A stretch of 64,000 bases of DNA from Zasmidium citrigriseum. Its lineage: Eukaryota > Ascomycota > Dothideomycetes > Mycosphaerellales > Mycosphaerellaceae. Shown here piece by piece: positions 9,859-21,463 of the stretch (positions are counted from its first letter, which is position 1; every line of letters begins with the position of its first letter). Under the pieces are notes generated by a model. It was not told the DNA's origin. It saw only the letters and a program-made list of their open reading frames with translations, and did not search any database. The DNA lies in the NCBI GenBank assembly GCA_002786025.1, contig NHNW01000023.1, positions 248,001 to 312,000 of the forward strand, written 5' to 3'. Both the position numbers and the translations under genes were made by a program.

Positions 9859-12081
9859 ATGTCGTCTCGGGCCCCGCCAACGCCGCAGCAGCCGGTGCAG
9901 CGGCCGCCCCATCATCACGGCCGCATGTTCAAAGCATGCCGGAACTGTCGGCGGCAGAAGATGAAATGTCTGGGCACATCCGAAGCCCCGTGTCCCCGGT
10001 GCGAAAAGGCTGGCGTCGAATGTGTCTTCGACCAGGTCGGGCGCCGGAAGCGCGCGTTGCCAATGCGCGACGACCAGTCCCATTGGAAGGCAAGGTACGA
10101 GGCCGCTCGCGTCGAGTCCACGCTCAACCGCATGTGCTCACCACACGCCGAATCTCCCGTAGGTGCCACGAGCTTGAGAACGAGCTTGCCCGTCTGATGC
10201 CAAACCCAACTCCGGAGGACCGGCTTGAGCACGATGGCAGCGCTTCGATAGCGAGTCACGACGAGCCCAACGTGCAAAGCGACTGGGCGCCGCGTCACCT
10301 ACATGCTCCTGTAACAGCCGTGAACGCCATGTCTCCTACTTCCACGTCGACTGGCTGCGACTTGGGCCCGCCGCCGACGACATTCGAGGGCAACCAGGCC
10401 GTCACTTCGTCCGGCCATACCCCTGGCTCTACCTGGGAGCAATCAGACCTGATTTCTAGCATCTTCACCACTGATGCACTCCCACGTCTGCTCTTTGCTT
10501 GGTCAGGCTTCCGACTCGGTCTGAAGGTGGACAAGTTGCTGACCTGAATCATCAGCTACATGAACAGTGGCAATGCATTTTTACCTCTGTTCGATCCCAG
10601 TGTAGATACGTTCGATTCCCTCCGCCAGCGGTCTGTCTTCTGCTTGGTCACGGTCCTCTACATCTCGTTGAAGCAGGACTACGAGATGATACGCTCCGTG
10701 AGCGATACACCCGACCTTGCCAGCCTCCGCGCACGCTGCCTCACCGAGGCGCGACGTCTTGCGCTCGAAAGTCTTTTTGGCAATCCCGCAACACTCGCCA
10801 GCGTGAAAGCAATGATTCTACTCGCAGCACACGCAGGGAAGACGTGGTTCGCCATAGGGCACGCCTTGCAGATGGCCATGGACTTGCGCCTGGACTCCTC
10901 GGTCTCCGATTTGATCGCAGCCCCTGACTCCAGCCTGTGCAGCGACGGCTCGGGTCTGAACCTCAGCGAGCGGGCTCGCATTTGGTTGATACTAACTCAT
11001 GTCGACCAGGAAGTGGCCTACGGTACTGCTCGACGACCCCGAACACCCTCTGTGCAGACCAGAGATCTGCGACGACTCATCGACCTTCGGACATGTGCCA
11101 CGTTGGACCTGCGCTTCCTTTCGACCATTGACATTGTTCAAATCCGTGGTACGAGAAGAAAGCCTTCTAGGGTGCGTGATGCTAATTCGGTCTTGCAGGG
11201 ACATTCCAGAAGCGAATCGAGGGATTGCAGCTTGCGGACAACACCCAGGTCATGGCCGTAATACAGGACTCCGACAAGCAATTGCAGGCTGCTTTCCAAT
11301 TCTGGGATCAGTCGCTCAGCGGTATGCGTCCGGATGGCCAAGCAATTCTCCAAGCCCTTCATGCTAATCAACGTCGACTTATTTCTAGTCCGAGGTTTAG
11401 AGCCGAACTGCTTCTTGAGGTCTAGTCTGTGGATACAGCGCAATTACGCGATATTGAACATTTGGTGTTCGCTACTTCATAAGCTCGACGATGACAGGAC
11501 GATCAAGGACCCGGAAGCGGTGGATATCGTCGTTGGGAAGCTCTCCAATGTCCTGCAACTTCAGATTCGCTACATCTTGCACAGCCACTCATACAGGTGG
11601 CATTTCCGCTGGGCGCCGACTTTCTCTGCAACAATGCTGACCTTTTTGGGTAAGTGAGCTCGACAGGTCCAGTTTCGAGTGTTTTCCGCTGAAAAGACAT
11701 TTGCACCATGCTAATGCGCGTCTCGCAGCTGTTTTGGCCATCCAGTTATCGCACAAGTGGCCACAACTCTTCAACGTGGGTCAAATTTTGACAGATGTCA
11801 TCTCAATTGTCGCGCTGTTGAAGAGTCACCCTCATGCGATGTTCGCTGTTCAGGTGGAGAAATTGTTAAAATCCGCGTCCATTCAAAACCCGACTGCTTC
11901 GACGCATGACCACGTGCAAGGATCTGACATACAGATGAACACGGATGACGCTCTGGGAAGGCAATTTCCCTTCAATCCTGCTGACAATGCAATGACGGAA
12001 GCGCTATTCGATTCTTCGCGTTTTGTCCCGTTCGACTGGTCATTCGATTCGCTTGATCTTAGTACGGCCGAGCTTTGGTGA
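9859..12081 (+). CDS. Zn2Cys6 transcription factor (fungal-specific TF domain)
   Basis: Six exons are proposed: 9859-10094, 10163-10501, 10556-11148, 11199-11321, 11389-11649 and 11729-12081, giving 634 residues with consistent phases. The DNA-binding domain is a complete C-X2-C-X6-C-X7-C-X2-C-X6-C cluster (CRNCRRQKMKC, then CPRCEKAGVEC). It is followed, after the first intron, by the coiled-coil-like CHELENELARL. The middle region (AFLPLFDPSVDTFDSLRQRS, then MILLAAHAGKTWFAIGHA) matches the fungal_trans regulatory domain. The acidic C-terminus (EALFDSSRFVPFDWSFDS) is activator-like. The third exon start at 10556 is the least certain border. Position between transaldolase and an oxidoreductase, with shared promoter motifs, suggests local control of those genes. 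Confidence 0.85.
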
Positions 12082-12220
12082 TCGATAGAATTAATCTTGC
12101 CGCCAGCATCGGCTGCCGGAATCGAAGCAGTCAGGTTCGTCTTCATTCGTAGCGTCAAGCAAAGTCAAACACGGTCAACGTTGCGGCGAGATGTTTCCGT
12201 CCGCCGCGCGCACCTCCATC

Positions 12221-12240
12221 CGGCCGGTGTGAGCGGCCGG
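12221..12240. promoter_or_regulatory. CGGCCGGTGT / CGGCCGG paired elements (copy 3)
   Basis: CGGCCGGTGT at 12221-12230 and CGGCCGG at 12234-12240 lie 110-130 bp before the ATG of the oxidoreductase. This is the third promoter in a row to carry the word. Confidence 0.4.
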
Positions 12241-12350
12241 GTCGGAGATACACATTTCTGGTCAGTGATCCTTTTTGCCAACCCCGGATGTATATCATCC
12301 TAGCCATAGATGTGTGGATGATCAGAATCTACGAAGGCCATTCTACCATC

Positions 12351-13746
12351 ATGACCATTATGCAGCAACCAACCAAGACTATCGTCCTGTTTGTTGGTGC
12401 CGTAAGCTCGATCGCAGTCGCGCTTGGATCCGTAACATACTGACAAGAATTCAGGGCAACATTGCGTTCGGAAATGACAACGTTCTATGGAACCACTCGC
12501 AAAGGATCGAAGGTTGTCTCGGGGCTAGCTTGGAGGTCATCGGCATAGTCGATCCATCATCGGATCGTGTCGACCAGGTACTCAAACAGAAACGGTCTTC
12601 CTTGGCAGCACCTTGCTATGCAGGAGCTCACCACTATTCCTCCTTGAGCGAGGCGAAGGCGGGTCTTGCGCAGCGCAATCTCCTGCCGGACTTCATTCTC
12701 ATAGGCTGCCCTCCGTTCTTTCGAGGCACAGAAAATCCGGGCCGTGACCTTGAATTGCAAGTTCTGGATGCGTTCGGCTCACGGTGCACCATCTTCGCAG
12801 AGAAGCCCATATCCACTTCACGGCCCGAAAAATCCGTCCCTGTTGTCAAAGCGCTGGCCAAATCTGGAAACGTCGTGTCAGTGGGCTACATGCTTCGGTA
12901 TCTTAGAGTTGTGCAGCACGCAATGTCGATCATCCGTCAGGAGAGAATACGAGTTATGACAGTGGGCGCCCGATATACTTGTGCGTATTCAAAGATCCGC
13001 AAAATCGACTGGTGGGACAAATCGAAGCAATGTGGACCCATAGTTGAGCAAGCAACCCATTTCGCTGATCTGTGCCGATATTTCGGTGGCGAGGTACGAT
13101 CGAATACAATCCAGGCATACGCTCTCGAGCACGACGAGGATGCCGGCTCATTGTCGAGCATGGCTGTCAATGATGAGGTGATCGCGGAAGAGGAAAGAAT
13201 CCCTCGAGCGACCACTGCGATATGGTATATACAATGTGGAGCCGTGTTAGTAAAGACTTGATTGCTAATCGCGGTTGCAGGAAGTACGAGAGCGGCGCCC
13301 TTGGCACGCTGACACACGTTATTGCCCTCCATGGCATTAGATACACCAATGAGATTGTTATTACTGGCGATGGCTATCAGCTACGTTTGGTGGACTTGTA
13401 CACCGTGCCAACGCTATATTTACGGTAGGTGTATGTGCAAGTATTCACTACCTTCCCGCTGACGCCGCATAGGACGCCTGACAGCGAGGTGGACAAAACA
13501 TACACCTACCCTCACGATGATCCATTCTACACCGAGTTCGCCGTTCTCTTGGACAAAGTGAGTGCTAGCGGGATCAATCCTCCTGTCAACGTCGACACGG
13601 ACAGCCCCGCGGAAGCGGGCTCAATCCTATCTTCCTATGAAGATGCATACAAGACTTACGAACTAACCTGGAGCATTCGAGATGCAAGCGAGAAATTTAC
13701 TAGTAAGCGCCGTGCAACGGAAGGCGATATTAAAAGCAATGTATAG
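12351..13746 (+). CDS. Gfo/Idh/MocA-family NAD(P)-dependent oxidoreductase
   Basis: Four exons: 12351-12401, 12455-13224, 13281-13424 and 13473-13746, giving 412 residues (409 if ATG 12360 is used). Splicing the first intron creates the Rossmann loop VGAGNIAFG. Further marks are VIGIVDPSSDRV, the family's IFAEKPIS segment (the EKP Lys contacts cofactor and substrate), VGYMLRY and the dihydrodipicolinate-reductase-like C-terminal half with EQATHFADLCRYFGGE. These enzymes oxidise or reduce sugars, inositols or sugar acids; the substrate cannot be read from the sequence. All exons are in phase and carry no stops. It follows the Zn2Cys6 regulator by 269 bp and shares its promoter word. Confidence 0.88.
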
Positions 13747-14105
13747 AAATGGGTCGACCTTTTGCTGGGTCTGCACTTTAGCAGGCTTCCGCACTCTAAA
13801 CTCCAAGCCTTAGTTATGGCCTAACAAGAGCAGCAGATATGCATGCTATAAAAGACATACTGTATGGTAATGAGCTTAGTTTATTTCGCTAGTTCAATCT
13901 CGTCGTTCTACGGTAGGTCCTTGTTATTGTATCTCGGCCTGCAGCCAGGACATACTCGCCGACTCTTAAATCTAGAGATCGAGATTCCTCCACGTGGCAG
14001 TGTGATTCGCGAATTTTCGTACATCGGTCAATTTGAAATACGTCTCCAATAATCCATGATTTTTTCGCAAAGCGGGAGGAAGAAACAAACAGCTCAAAGC
14101 ATCCC
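13747..14105. other. Intergenic region between convergent genes
   Basis: This is 3' flanking sequence for two genes that end towards each other. I see no gene or repeat. Confidence 0.5.
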
Positions 14106-15526
14106 CTAATCCCTCAAAGTATAAGTCCAAGACTGCTTGCAGTCATACCGATCGCCTCCAGATTTGGCACCGGAGAAAGTCGCCCACGAATTATCAAGAT
14201 AGCTGTTGTACAGATTGCAGTAAGTTCCAAGTGGTTTCTGGTTCTTGTGCAGGTAGTATGCGTTGAACATCTGGCACTTCTGACCGTTCTTGGCCCTTGA
14301 GTTGGCCTGGTTCTGAAGGAGAGCGTAGTCACTGCAGGCTTGTGGGTTGAAGGGACCTGGGAAGAATCGCGAGCCCATCCAGTTTTTGCCGTTGTTGATG
14401 CCCTTGCCGTGGCAGTCCTCTGGTGGGCCCCATGGGTGGTTTGGCCAGTTGGGAGTGGAGGTGGAGGTTGGCTTGGCGGTTGATGTTGTGGTTGTGGGAG
14501 CGACAGTTGGCTTGGTAGTGGTGCTTGTGGTTGTTGGAACTGGGACAGAGGAAGTGGTCGTCACGACCGGTGGGGTGCAGTCTGGTGGAGTTGTAACGTT
14601 GGTCTTGTCGTAGCCATCGGAGCCGGTAATGACTACGTTAAAGTCATGGCGCTTCTCACCGCTGTTGGTTGCCATCGAAGCGTCGATGTTGCTTCCCCAG
14701 AGTGTGCACTTGTAGACGCTCATTGACGGTGGGTTCGGGCACCAGTAGCCCCACACAGTAGGTGCGGTGGAGTCGTTGGCGGAAGGATTGAGAGATGGAT
14801 CGCGCTCAATGAAGATGTTGAACGCAGTGCAGAGATCGGTGGAGTCGCAGTGAGCGGCACATCCGGCAACATCGTAGCTCTGAAGGCTGTACAGGCCGAG
14901 GTATGACTGAGCGCTGACGGAAGCATTCAGGTCCTTGAAGACCTGGCTGTATTGGGTGTTGTTCACAGATGGAACGTTCGTCGGGGCTGCTCGCGCCATG
15001 GAGTGAAATGGTTGGTAGGCCAAGAATGCCGAAGCTGTGTCAGGGGTTGGGACAGGGCCGTAGCCATCAGGCTGAGGCGCGCAGGGATCCTATCATCAAG
15101 CGTGTGAGCAAGTAGACACGAATTAAGTTGAGTAGTACTTACCAAGGGATTGATGAAACCACAGTACGTTCCCTCCTCTGGGGTCGTGGGACAAGCCTGG
15201 CCAGCTGAGGTAGTGGCAGTCAACGCCGGATTGGTGGTGTATCCAGTTGCGAGAGCAGGGTAGTAGGGAGTGTAGCCAGATGTGGTAGCAGCACGACGAG
15301 CATTACGAGCAGAGGTTGCTGTAATGCTGGCGGTAGCAACACCGCTGATGGAAACGCTGGTATAGAGAGTGGCAGTCTGAGCACCATCAGAGTCGACTGC
15401 CGATGGACCGCTTGCAACAGCCGGAGCAGCAGCAATCTGAGCAAAGTCGAGCTGTTGAGGAGCTGGAGTAGCGAGCACGATGCGTGCCAGCGCCGCACCG
15501 GCGAGGAGGTTACGGTTGTTCAGCAT
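14106..15526 (-). CDS. Secreted Cys-rich protein with Thr/Pro linker
   Basis: Two exons on the minus strand, 15526-15143 and 15089-14106 (intron 15090-15142, GTAAGT...TAG, phase 0), give 455 residues. The N-terminus (MLNNRNLLAGAALARIVLAT) looks like a signal peptide ending near ATPAP. A central block with AGCAAHCDSTDLCTAFNIF, then YWCPNPP and YKCTLWGS, has the spacing of a PAN/apple-like disulfide domain. A Thr/Pro/Ser-rich stretch (about 305-345) looks like an O-glycosylated linker. The C-terminal part (ACSDYALLQNQANSRAK, KCQMFNAYYLH, TYCNLYNSY) repeats a similar Cys pattern. This resembles secreted proteins of unknown function common in Dothideomycetes and is probably extracellular or wall-bound. 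I do not recognise a catalytic domain. Confidence 0.8.
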
Positions 15527-15898
15527 GATGTGGACTGTCGACCTTCAGAAACGAACGAATTGATGAGAAGAGCGCTGGAGTTGGATGTCCGAGGCCCGAC
15601 TGGCGATATATATGCTCCTTGATTGCCCTTCTCGCGACATCTAGACTCCATGATTTGAGGCCATGTGGGTATACCGGGCCCGTGCTGAGCAGAGGATCAC
15701 CAGATTCCATCAATAGCCGTAACAGATACGAGAGATGGAGTTTTGAGTTGGGCTTGAGTCGTCGTCCGGTCCCATCGCCATCGACGCCCCGAAGAATGCT
15801 TGTCATCTCCAGAGCAGCGGCCATCTCGTCGCCTGTCGCCGAGGCTTCGATAGTTCATCTCTCCGTGGTTCCACGGCCATTGGCAAGTCCCAGAGAGA
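15527..15898. other. Promoter side of the secreted-protein gene, left flank of the transposon
   Basis: It holds the leader and promoter of the minus-strand secreted protein. The original upstream sequence is interrupted at 15906 by a MULE insertion, so distal promoter elements now lie beyond 20605. Confidence 0.5.
15606..15613 (-). promoter_or_regulatory. Likely TATA box of the secreted-protein gene
   Basis: ATATATAT lies 80 bp upstream of the minus-strand ATG at 15526, a normal distance for a fungal TATA element plus a short leader. Confidence 0.4.
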
Positions 15899-15906
15899 CG
15901 ATGATG

Positions 15907-15951
15907 CGAATTTGCTACGGACCGTCACCTGGAATTGCTAGGGACCGTCAC
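15907..15951 (+). repeat. Left terminal inverted repeat (45 bp)
   Basis: It is identical to the reverse complement of 20553-20597 over all 45 bases. It begins CGAATTTGCTACGG. Confidence 0.95.
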
Positions 15952-17330
15952 TTGATATCGGTTACTGAGGATATTGTAACGCTCTCAAATCTCGCTTTTT
16001 GATATCTATCTACATAATGTCACAAGCAAAAGCATACTGCTGGTGTAGTAGTATGCTGAACTTTTCGTTCTTAATGTCAAGTTATGTGGAAAATCAATCT
16101 CAACTCCTCGCTTGAACCGAAAAATCATAGTCTAAATCCCAGTCTCTCCCAAAATCACAGTCTCTCTCCCATTCCCTTGCCCAAAACCCTAGGTTCCTTG
16201 AGGCTAGTTGAGCACAGACAAGTCGTTCTAGTTAACGTTCTAAGTAAGAGCGGCGCGCTGAGTCTAGCGACGAGTCATCGTATTGTACGTGTTGCTATTA
16301 AAGATCTGGCGGAACATGTTATACTAGCTAGCACGGACGTGGCGAGGTGGCTTCTGTTTGGGATATTAGTCTTCGTTTCAGACGACAATGCTAGTAAAAC
16401 ATACTACAATGCGTCCGTTATTCTAACGCTAAGTCTAGATTCCACGGCCAATTACCTACAACTCGGTACGGACCTAATACTAGTTACAGCCACAAGGCAC
16501 AAGCTCGTTAGCATCGAGACCGATAGGGATGTTGCTAGCGCCGGAGGGCATCGGGTCGTTTCTAGCCTAGTAGCTAATGTACTTTAGCACGCTGCGACCC
16601 TAGCGCTAGAGCTTGCGACTAGATAGGAAGTTAGCTTTTCGTTTAGGACGAGGTAGGAAAGGCTCATTTATACCGAAGACCATTCTCGGTGTAGGCGTTA
16701 ATATTAGCGGCTAGCTTAACACTTAGACCCTAGCGGTTAGTATATACTATTACCTACTACTACTCCGTAGGCGTAAGAGTCGGCTACTAACGATCGATCT
16801 TAGCGATCCACCGCCGCTCCTACGCCGAGCGGTTTAGGCTAGCGTTCGCAAAGCCCGGCTAAGCTTAACAGCCGGAAGCTATAATATCGTTATTAATAAA
16901 GAAGTTGAAGTTAAAGTTAAAGTGGAAGTTTTCGTTATGCACGGGTCTACCTTAAAGGTAGAGGTATAAGAAGAGAAGAGGAAGAAAAGAGGAAAGGAGG
17001 CAGAGTTTTATGCTTGCGAGGGTAGCCTATACGTCGTTGTAAGTAAGAAAGTAAGAATTTAACTAGCTAATAGCCTTCGTTTAAATCGAGCATATACGAG
17101 CCTATAATAGGCATATAATAGCTTATAATACGTAGCATGTAGCCGGAATACCTATAATAGGGACCGAGTAAAGGAGGAAGTAAGGCTTCGTTTAATCCGG
17201 AGTCCTAGATAGGTAGGTAGACTTTTCGTTTAAGACGAAGAGTTTAGCTACAAAATCTCCGTAGATAGACAGCATTTTTGAAGGGTTCGCGCCCCGAGTC
17301 GGTAGTTTGCCTCGCTCTAACACGGAGAAA

Positions 17331-17351
17331 GCTCTCGTTTTAAACGAGAGC
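17331..17351. repeat. Perfect palindrome within the transposon
   Basis: The 21-bp sequence has arms GCTCTCGTTT and AAACGAGAGC around one T. It is the best example of a word, TCGTTT-N2-5-ACGA, that recurs through the element interior. Confidence 0.7.
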
Positions 17352-17772
17352 TTATCTTCTCTATAGCATAAATAGTAAGCTAAATAATGTATATGCGGAG
17401 CGAGTTAAGGCTCGGCTTAGATAATAAAACCGTGGATCTGCTAGTATCGGTGCCTAGGGCGGAGGCATTTAAGGATTCGGCTAAGACGAGAACCCTATAT
17501 GCTACTACTATTGCATCTACGGTTGAGACGAGAAACCTAGATGCTAAGGGTGTTGTACGTAATAATAAGGAGGCTAACCTATTCGTAACTAGTATAGGGG
17601 ATTCGTTTGAGACGTATACCCTATCTGCTAGTGCTAAAAGCCCTACGGTATCTATCTTATCGGTTAAGACGAGGAAAGCATCTATAATATCGACGGCAGT
17701 TGTTACTATAGATAATACTACGATAGCTAACTCTGCGTTTGAAACGAGCCTTAAAACTAGTAGTTCTGCGAT

Positions 17773-17797
17773 AGCGGCGGCGGCGGCGGCGGCGCCT
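17773..17797 (+). repeat. (GCG)n trinucleotide run inside the transposon
   Basis: A GCG repeat of about eight units lies in the part of the element corresponding to the decayed 3' end of the transposase or its 3' region. It is a simple-sequence feature with no assigned role. Confidence 0.7.
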
Positions 17798-17999
17798 ACT
17801 AGACGATAACGTTTTAAACGGTTTGCTACTACTACTACTATTGTTGCGAGCCTCGGGCAACGTGTTTAACGAGATGTTATATATTCTTCGAAAGCTAGGC
17901 GAGTTGCTCCTCTCGCTCTTTAGCCTACGTAGCTTCTCGTTATCGACGGGTTCCTCTTAGAGCTCGTTTACTACGAGCCTTCTTTACTAGCTACGCCGT

Positions 18000-20384
18000 C
18001 GGCTACGTACCTAGCTGTGTCGATAGCGGAGGTATAGTCTCATTATTCGTTTCAGCCGGAGCCTAGGCTAGGTCTATAGTATTCGTTTAAGACGGAGCCT
18101 ACGCCTGCGCCTACGCCTAGGCCGTAGAAGGCGCGGTAATGTTACGATCTATAAGCTCTACGAAGAGTCGTTTACGACGGTTACTATAAGTTCTAGTACC
18201 TAGGCTAGTCTATCTTCGTACTACACGAGTAAGGTTGTGTTTAGCAATACCTCGTTTGTTACGACGAGTCTTAAGAACTCGCATGTCGCTAACGTCTCTC
18301 TCTTCCTCTTCTTCCTCTTCTTCGTTTAAAACGTTTATGTGCTAAAACTTGTTAAAGTCCTTCGGATCTAGCGCTTTGTTTATATCGAGGCGTGCTTCGA
18401 TAAGATAGGAACATAGCCGGCTAGTCGTCCTTATGTATACACCTATATACGGGCGGAGCGCTCTTACGGTAAAGGCATCTATTTCCTCTAGTTCTATATC
18501 TTCGTTTCTAACGACTTCCTATTGCCGCTACTTCTTACGCTAACGACGAGCTACTTATGCGAGAGAGTGCTGTTCTAGAGTCTCGGTTATAGCGTGCTTA
18601 AAGATCTTTCGTAGTAAACGATAAAACTTTGCAGGTAGGCTTAGCTATGCTTCCTCTATCTGCTCCGAAAGGTATTAGGTTAGTTTAGACGTCTAGGCAT
18701 TCTACTACGGAAGTAGCTTTTCGATAAGACCGAGAAGATTAGAGCGTAATATATAGAGCCAACGTTTAATAGCCCCGTGTACGCCTTTAACCCGGGATGT
18801 TACTCGGAGACCGTATTAAAGTTCTCGGTTAAGATGAAAAGCTACAAGATATAGTAAGAAGTCCTCGTAGAACTATTCTCGTTAGAGGTATTCGTATCTA
18901 TCGGGCCAGATCTTCTCTAGTTCTACACATGCCTTGTTAAAGGCTTCTTCGTTTAGAGCGAAGATTACAATCTTAAATATATCTATAAAGTTAACCGTTA
19001 TATCGTCGTTAATCTAGTTCCCTTCCGGATCGTCCGTATCCTTTACTTGTGGAAACTCGGAGCGGGTGTACGCTATAACGTCCTTTTGGAAATGCTATAA
19101 ATAAATGCGAATAGAGGTATCTAGAAAGATAGTCTTAATCGTAGAGAGGCACGCCCGATTACGATTATAAAGCATAACCGAAGGGAAGTTAATCCGTTCC
19201 TTACGAAGAACTTCTCGTACTCGACGAAAGACCTAAAGGAATTCTACTTCGTCTTCGCTCGTAAGGACTACTAGTCTAAGTTGGATTATCTTATTAGAAC
19301 CGTAAGTCGTAACAATATTATAGACAGGACGCTTATAGGCATTCGTTTTGTACGTATTGTTAACAAGAAGGGCTTGCGGGAAGCGTCGCTAGAACTCGAG
19401 ACTATCCGGGTGGATGAAAAGGATCCTTTCCAAGTTTTCGTTCTTATCGAGATCCTTCTTTACCCGAAAGCCTTCCTCTACAAGACGTTTAAGTACGGCG
19501 GAAGCGATACTTTGTCCGTAAAGGATAAGCTGTCGGTAATACTGCCGAATGTTGTTAATATCCTTTATCGTTTAACACGAATTAGGGAACTTCCTTTGTA
19601 GTAAGACTAGTATTTGCTTCGGCGTAAACCCGTATCGACTTCTATAAAGAACCTCGTTAACAATTGCTTCTTCTCGTTTAAGACGACGAGTAAAAGCTCC
19701 CTATCCAGACGTCCGGAGTAGATAGTTATAGTGTCGGCTAAGACGAGTATATACAATCCGTGTTTTACCGTCCTTCGACTCTCTAATATACTACACCTTC
19801 ATTAGGCATCTTAACTTATAAGACGACGTATTCCGACGACGGTCTCTAGCTTCTAGCTTCCGGCTGTTTCGAGTGTTGCCTCCTCGTCCACAACGAATAA
19901 CTCTTCGCACCTTGTCACCCTGCTTTCTTATCGAATCGATAACAAGCTCGTACCCGTACTACTTTGTAAATCGGGTAACGGACTCTCTTAGCTCTTGAAA
20001 CGTTTTAAACGTATCCTTAGGTAGTAGCGGAGCTTTAAAGAGTTTTTCAGGTTCGTCTAAAACATTAGAATTATTCTTAGACTCGCTAGACTCTCGTCGT
20101 TCTAGCTGGATCTCCGCTAGCTATTCTTCGTCTTAAACGATATCTTGTCCTTACGTAAGATCTGTTAAATCTTGCGCTAGCTAGCTTAGCTAGCTTCGTA
20201 GGACATCTCTAATGTCTACGTTTAAATCGAGAAGTTAAGGATCGATACAGGCTTGCTCGGTTAGCTAACTTTAAAGGACGTCGTCGGCGAGGAATTGCTC
20301 GAAGAATTCCATATCGAACTTAAACTTATCGTCCATACCGAAAAGATCTATTGGCTTATTAGTATCGAGAGTAGGAACAGACAT
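18000..20384 (-). pseudogene. MULE transposase, many RIP stop codons
   Basis: Reading the minus strand from ATG 20384, one frame can be followed for well over 600 codons without frameshift, but with many TAA/TAG stops. The N-terminus reads MSVPTLDTNKPIDLFG. A FAR1/WRKY-GCM1-like segment follows (TFKTFQELRESVTRF, then SSYKLRC). The MULE core begins near 19,440: LERILFIHPDSLEF, stop, RRFPQALLVNNTYKTNAYK, then LVVLTSEDEVEFL, stop, VFRRVREVL. Further on is VKGVHGAIKRWLYILRS. The first catalytic Asp expected in L-[IVL]-D-x-T-Y-K-T-N is Asn here, which GAC-to-AAC explains. The left boundary is approximate. Inactive. Confidence 0.85.
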
Positions 20385-20552
20385 AGTAATACGTTAATAG
20401 CGAGAAGTAGGCTTGAGAGGTGAATACGTTGAAAGCGAAGAAACAGTAAACAAAGATTGAAGATAGACACGCCTGCACGCGATTTGAAATCGCGTGCAGA
20501 ACGCGATACAGTGCATATAGGACGATACAGTAGAATTCAGTTGATATAGAAG

Positions 20553-20597
20553 GTGACGGTCCCTAGCAATTCCAGGTGACGGTCCGTAGCAAATTCG
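20553..20597 (-). repeat. Right terminal inverted repeat (45 bp)
   Basis: This is the perfect partner of 15907-15951, followed immediately by the target duplication CGATGATG. Confidence 0.95.
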
Positions 20598-20605
20598 CGA
20601 TGATG

Positions 20606-21463
20606 AGATGACTTCTGATGGCTATACTGCTCGCGGTAAAGTAGACGGCAAGATGGAGTGTAGTGAAATTTGCAGCAGCTCGTAGCTTCGGTGTCGGTCT
20701 TCCGGCTGCCGTCCTCGTGCCGCGTTTTGGGAACGTGGCTGTTTGAAAAGGGGTTAGCAGGACTTGCTATATCCCAAATGAGTATCGCAGATCGAGTGTT
20801 ATAGAGTCCGTCTCCAATAGCGGACCAGTAATTCAGCCAAAATCTAGACCCCGTCTCCATTCGGCCCGTGATCGCCAGATGAGCTTCCCGATCGGGCGCC
20901 TCCCTTGAGTCGTCACTTCTTCCTCCTCAGTTTCGAAGTCTGCAAAGTCGACTTCCAACATCGCCCATCGTTTCATGTCGATTTTGTTGAGCAAAGCTGA
21001 GCACAGGCATATCGCATGATACGAAGAGCAGGATGGCGACAGCAAGTCCGTGGAGGAGTCGACCGTGGCAGGAGCGTGGTGACGTTTCAGGAGCACTGAC
21101 CAAGCACTTCTCGCTTCTCAATAGGACGACTCGACGGGTATCCAAACTTGCTCAGACGTCTAGACATGCATCTCGTCAGCAACACGCAGAGAAAGGCTGA
21201 CGAAGCATTTCCACCCTCGGAGGAATATCGACTTACTGAGCGGCCGACGGATATGCATGTGACGGCAGTGGACCGAGAGACCATTTCAGCCAGTGCCTAG
21301 ACAGCATCTCCCATCGTGGTAGAATGCCAAAGGAACGATGTTGCCTGACGCCGAGATCAGGCCGCTGGTCGACCAGGCTGCACAGTCATCGTCAAGCCCA
21401 GACAGCAAGAAAGAGACAAGAATCGAGAGAAACAGTAAAAGCATCGGCGTCGACTCGGCGTAT
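20606..21463. other. Intergenic region right of the transposon
   Basis: Short open frames occur on both strands but none shows domain-like composition, and none can be joined convincingly. It includes the 3' flank of the minus-strand permease. Confidence 0.45.

Larger units (their letters stand above)
15899..20605. mobile_element. Mutator-like (MULE) DNA transposon, complete ends, RIP-inactivated
   Basis: The element proper is 15907-20597 (4,691 bp). Its ends are perfect 45-bp inverted repeats, each holding two GGGACCGTCAC/CGGACCGTCAC-like words. It is flanked by a perfect 8-bp direct duplication CGATGATG at 15899-15906 and 20598-20605, the target site. Inside, the minus strand encodes a decayed transposase with MULE features. 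The interior is rich in TA and poor in CA/TG while keeping CG, the expected outcome of CpA-directed RIP. The ends are undamaged by eye, so mobilisation in trans by an intact relative is conceivable. Confidence 0.9.

Noticed and set aside
9549..10547. Single 332-codon gene starting near 9549
   Set aside because: Only its part after 10163 is coding, as exon 2 of the Zn2Cys6 regulator; the zinc cluster lies in another frame upstream and is joined by an intron.
17387..17809. Plus-strand 140-codon frame ending in an Ala run
   Set aside because: It starts and ends in RIP-altered transposon DNA, has low-complexity Ser/Thr/Ala content, and coincides with the recurrent palindrome and the GCG run.
19281..19601. 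Plus-strand open frame of 106 codons inside the transposon
   Set aside because: It is the antisense shadow of the decayed transposase core, which reads sensibly on the minus strand.
15907..20597. hAT superfamily assignment suggested by the 8-bp target duplication
   Set aside because: The transposase remains have the MULE YKTN-type core and a FAR1-like N-terminus, and the 45-bp termini are long for hAT.
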